64,000 bases of DNA from CAVWSM01 sp963757805. GTDB taxonomy: Bacteria; Actinomycetota; Actinomycetes; Jiangellales; Jiangellaceae. The stretch covers positions 1,364,001 to 1,428,000 of the forward strand of contig CAVWSM010000006.1 in the NCBI GenBank assembly GCA_963757805.1, in the 5' to 3' direction. Under the pieces are notes generated by a model. It was given only the letters and a program-made list of their open reading frames with translations, was not told where the DNA came from and ran no database searches. The first letter of the stretch is position 1. The number at the start of each line of letters is the position of its first letter. The translations under genes and the position numbers were made by a program. Below are positions 63,666-64,000 of this stretch, piece by piece.

Positions 63666-64000
63666 ATGCGTCGCTCGTATGACCTCCTCGTGCTCGGCGC
63701 CGGCCCAGCAGGGCTGGCCGCCGCGTGGCGCGCCGCGCGACGCGGGTTCTCGGTCGGGGTCATCGAACGCACCGATCATGTCGGCGGCATCGCCGCGTCG
63801 TTCGACGTCGCCGGCATCCGGGTCGACCAGGGCAGCCAGCGGCTGCAACCCACCACGCCACCGCACGTGCTCGCCGACCTGCGCGACCTGCTCGGCAACG
63901 ACCTGCAGACGCGCATGCGCAACGGGCGGCTGCGCATCGGGTCGCGGTGGGTTGACCTGCCGATGCGTCCGGCCAACCTGCTCCGCACGCTGCCGACCGG
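63666..64000 (+). CDS. FAD-dependent oxidoreductase (amine oxidase/protoporphyrinogen oxidase-like), truncated by window end
   Basis: The first 111 codons of a flavoprotein that runs off the window. From ATG 63666 it reads MRRSYDLLVLGAGPAGLAAA, a canonical GxGxxG Rossmann motif, then GVIERTDHVGGIAASFDVA and DQGSQRLQPTTPPHVLADL, matching the FAD-containing amine-oxidase/UDP-galactopyranose-mutase-like group. Enzyme class cannot be narrowed without the rest. It is divergent from the AlkD-like gene with about 55 bp between starts. Confidence 0.8.
   Translation, partial: MRRSYDLLVLGAGPAGLAAAWRAARRGFSVGVIERTDHVGGIAASFDVAGIRVDQGSQRLQPTTPPHVLADLRDLLGNDLQTRMRNGRLRIGSRWVDLPMRPANLLRTLPT

Overview
This 64 kb window is a dense, high-GC chromosomal segment from an actinomycete. 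Evidence for that is the GTG/TTG starts, ATGA/GTGA overlaps, and actinobacterial markers: SepH, a ferrochelatase with a C-terminal cysteine cluster, DUF4193/DUF3093/DUF3710/DUF3159/DUF5998 proteins, F420-type oxidoreductases and a CeoBC-like Trk pair. Gene content and order resemble the actinomycete core block running from sepH through dut, acnA and dxs. Genus cannot be resolved from sequence alone. I see no rRNA, tRNA, CRISPR array, insertion sequence or prophage.

Layout. 0-10 kb: PNPOx-like proteins, an efflux MFS with an ArsR/SRPBCC pair, a GNAT/acyl-CoA-ligase fusion, a DUF5998-phosphodiesterase-thymidine kinase run, and a sigma factor with its partner gene. 10-22 kb: sepH, a sugar-lactone oxidase, a second MFS, ferrochelatase, an inositol-phosphatase family enzyme, an ABC exporter with its regulator pair, DUF4193, DUF3093, a hotdog thioesterase, dut and DUF3710. 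22-36 kb: a potassium block (small ORF-kdpFABCDE, then an OB-fold protein, DUF3159, two TrkA-type proteins and a KimA-type importer) followed by a TRAM RNA methyltransferase. 36-46 kb: an F420 LLM enzyme, a NarL-type two-component system, a secreted phospholipase A2-like protein coupled to a membrane acyltransferase, aconitase and DUF2254. 46-56 kb: a sugar ABC importer with a ROK regulator, dxs, a Ddn-like protein, an APC permease and a LOG-like protein. 56-64 kb: lipoamide dehydrogenase, an ABC exporter, fadJ-like and thiolase genes, an AlkD-like protein and a truncated FAD oxidoreductase.

A major caution: about ten normally intact genes (kdpB, dxs, the fadJ-like gene, kimA-like, acnA and others) carry single-base frameshifts, almost all an extra base and several in G or C runs. 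This looks like indel error in the sequence rather than real decay, so those genes are annotated here as single coding regions with the break position stated.

The most interesting regulatory signals are a perfect 13-bp inverted repeat that encloses the Shine-Dalgarno and pairs the start codon of the sigma-factor gene; an unannotated 27-codon membrane ORF translationally overlapping kdpF; an 11-bp-period direct repeat upstream of the sigma gene; and a palindrome at the acnA promoter. The co-location of three potassium uptake systems is the strongest functional theme.
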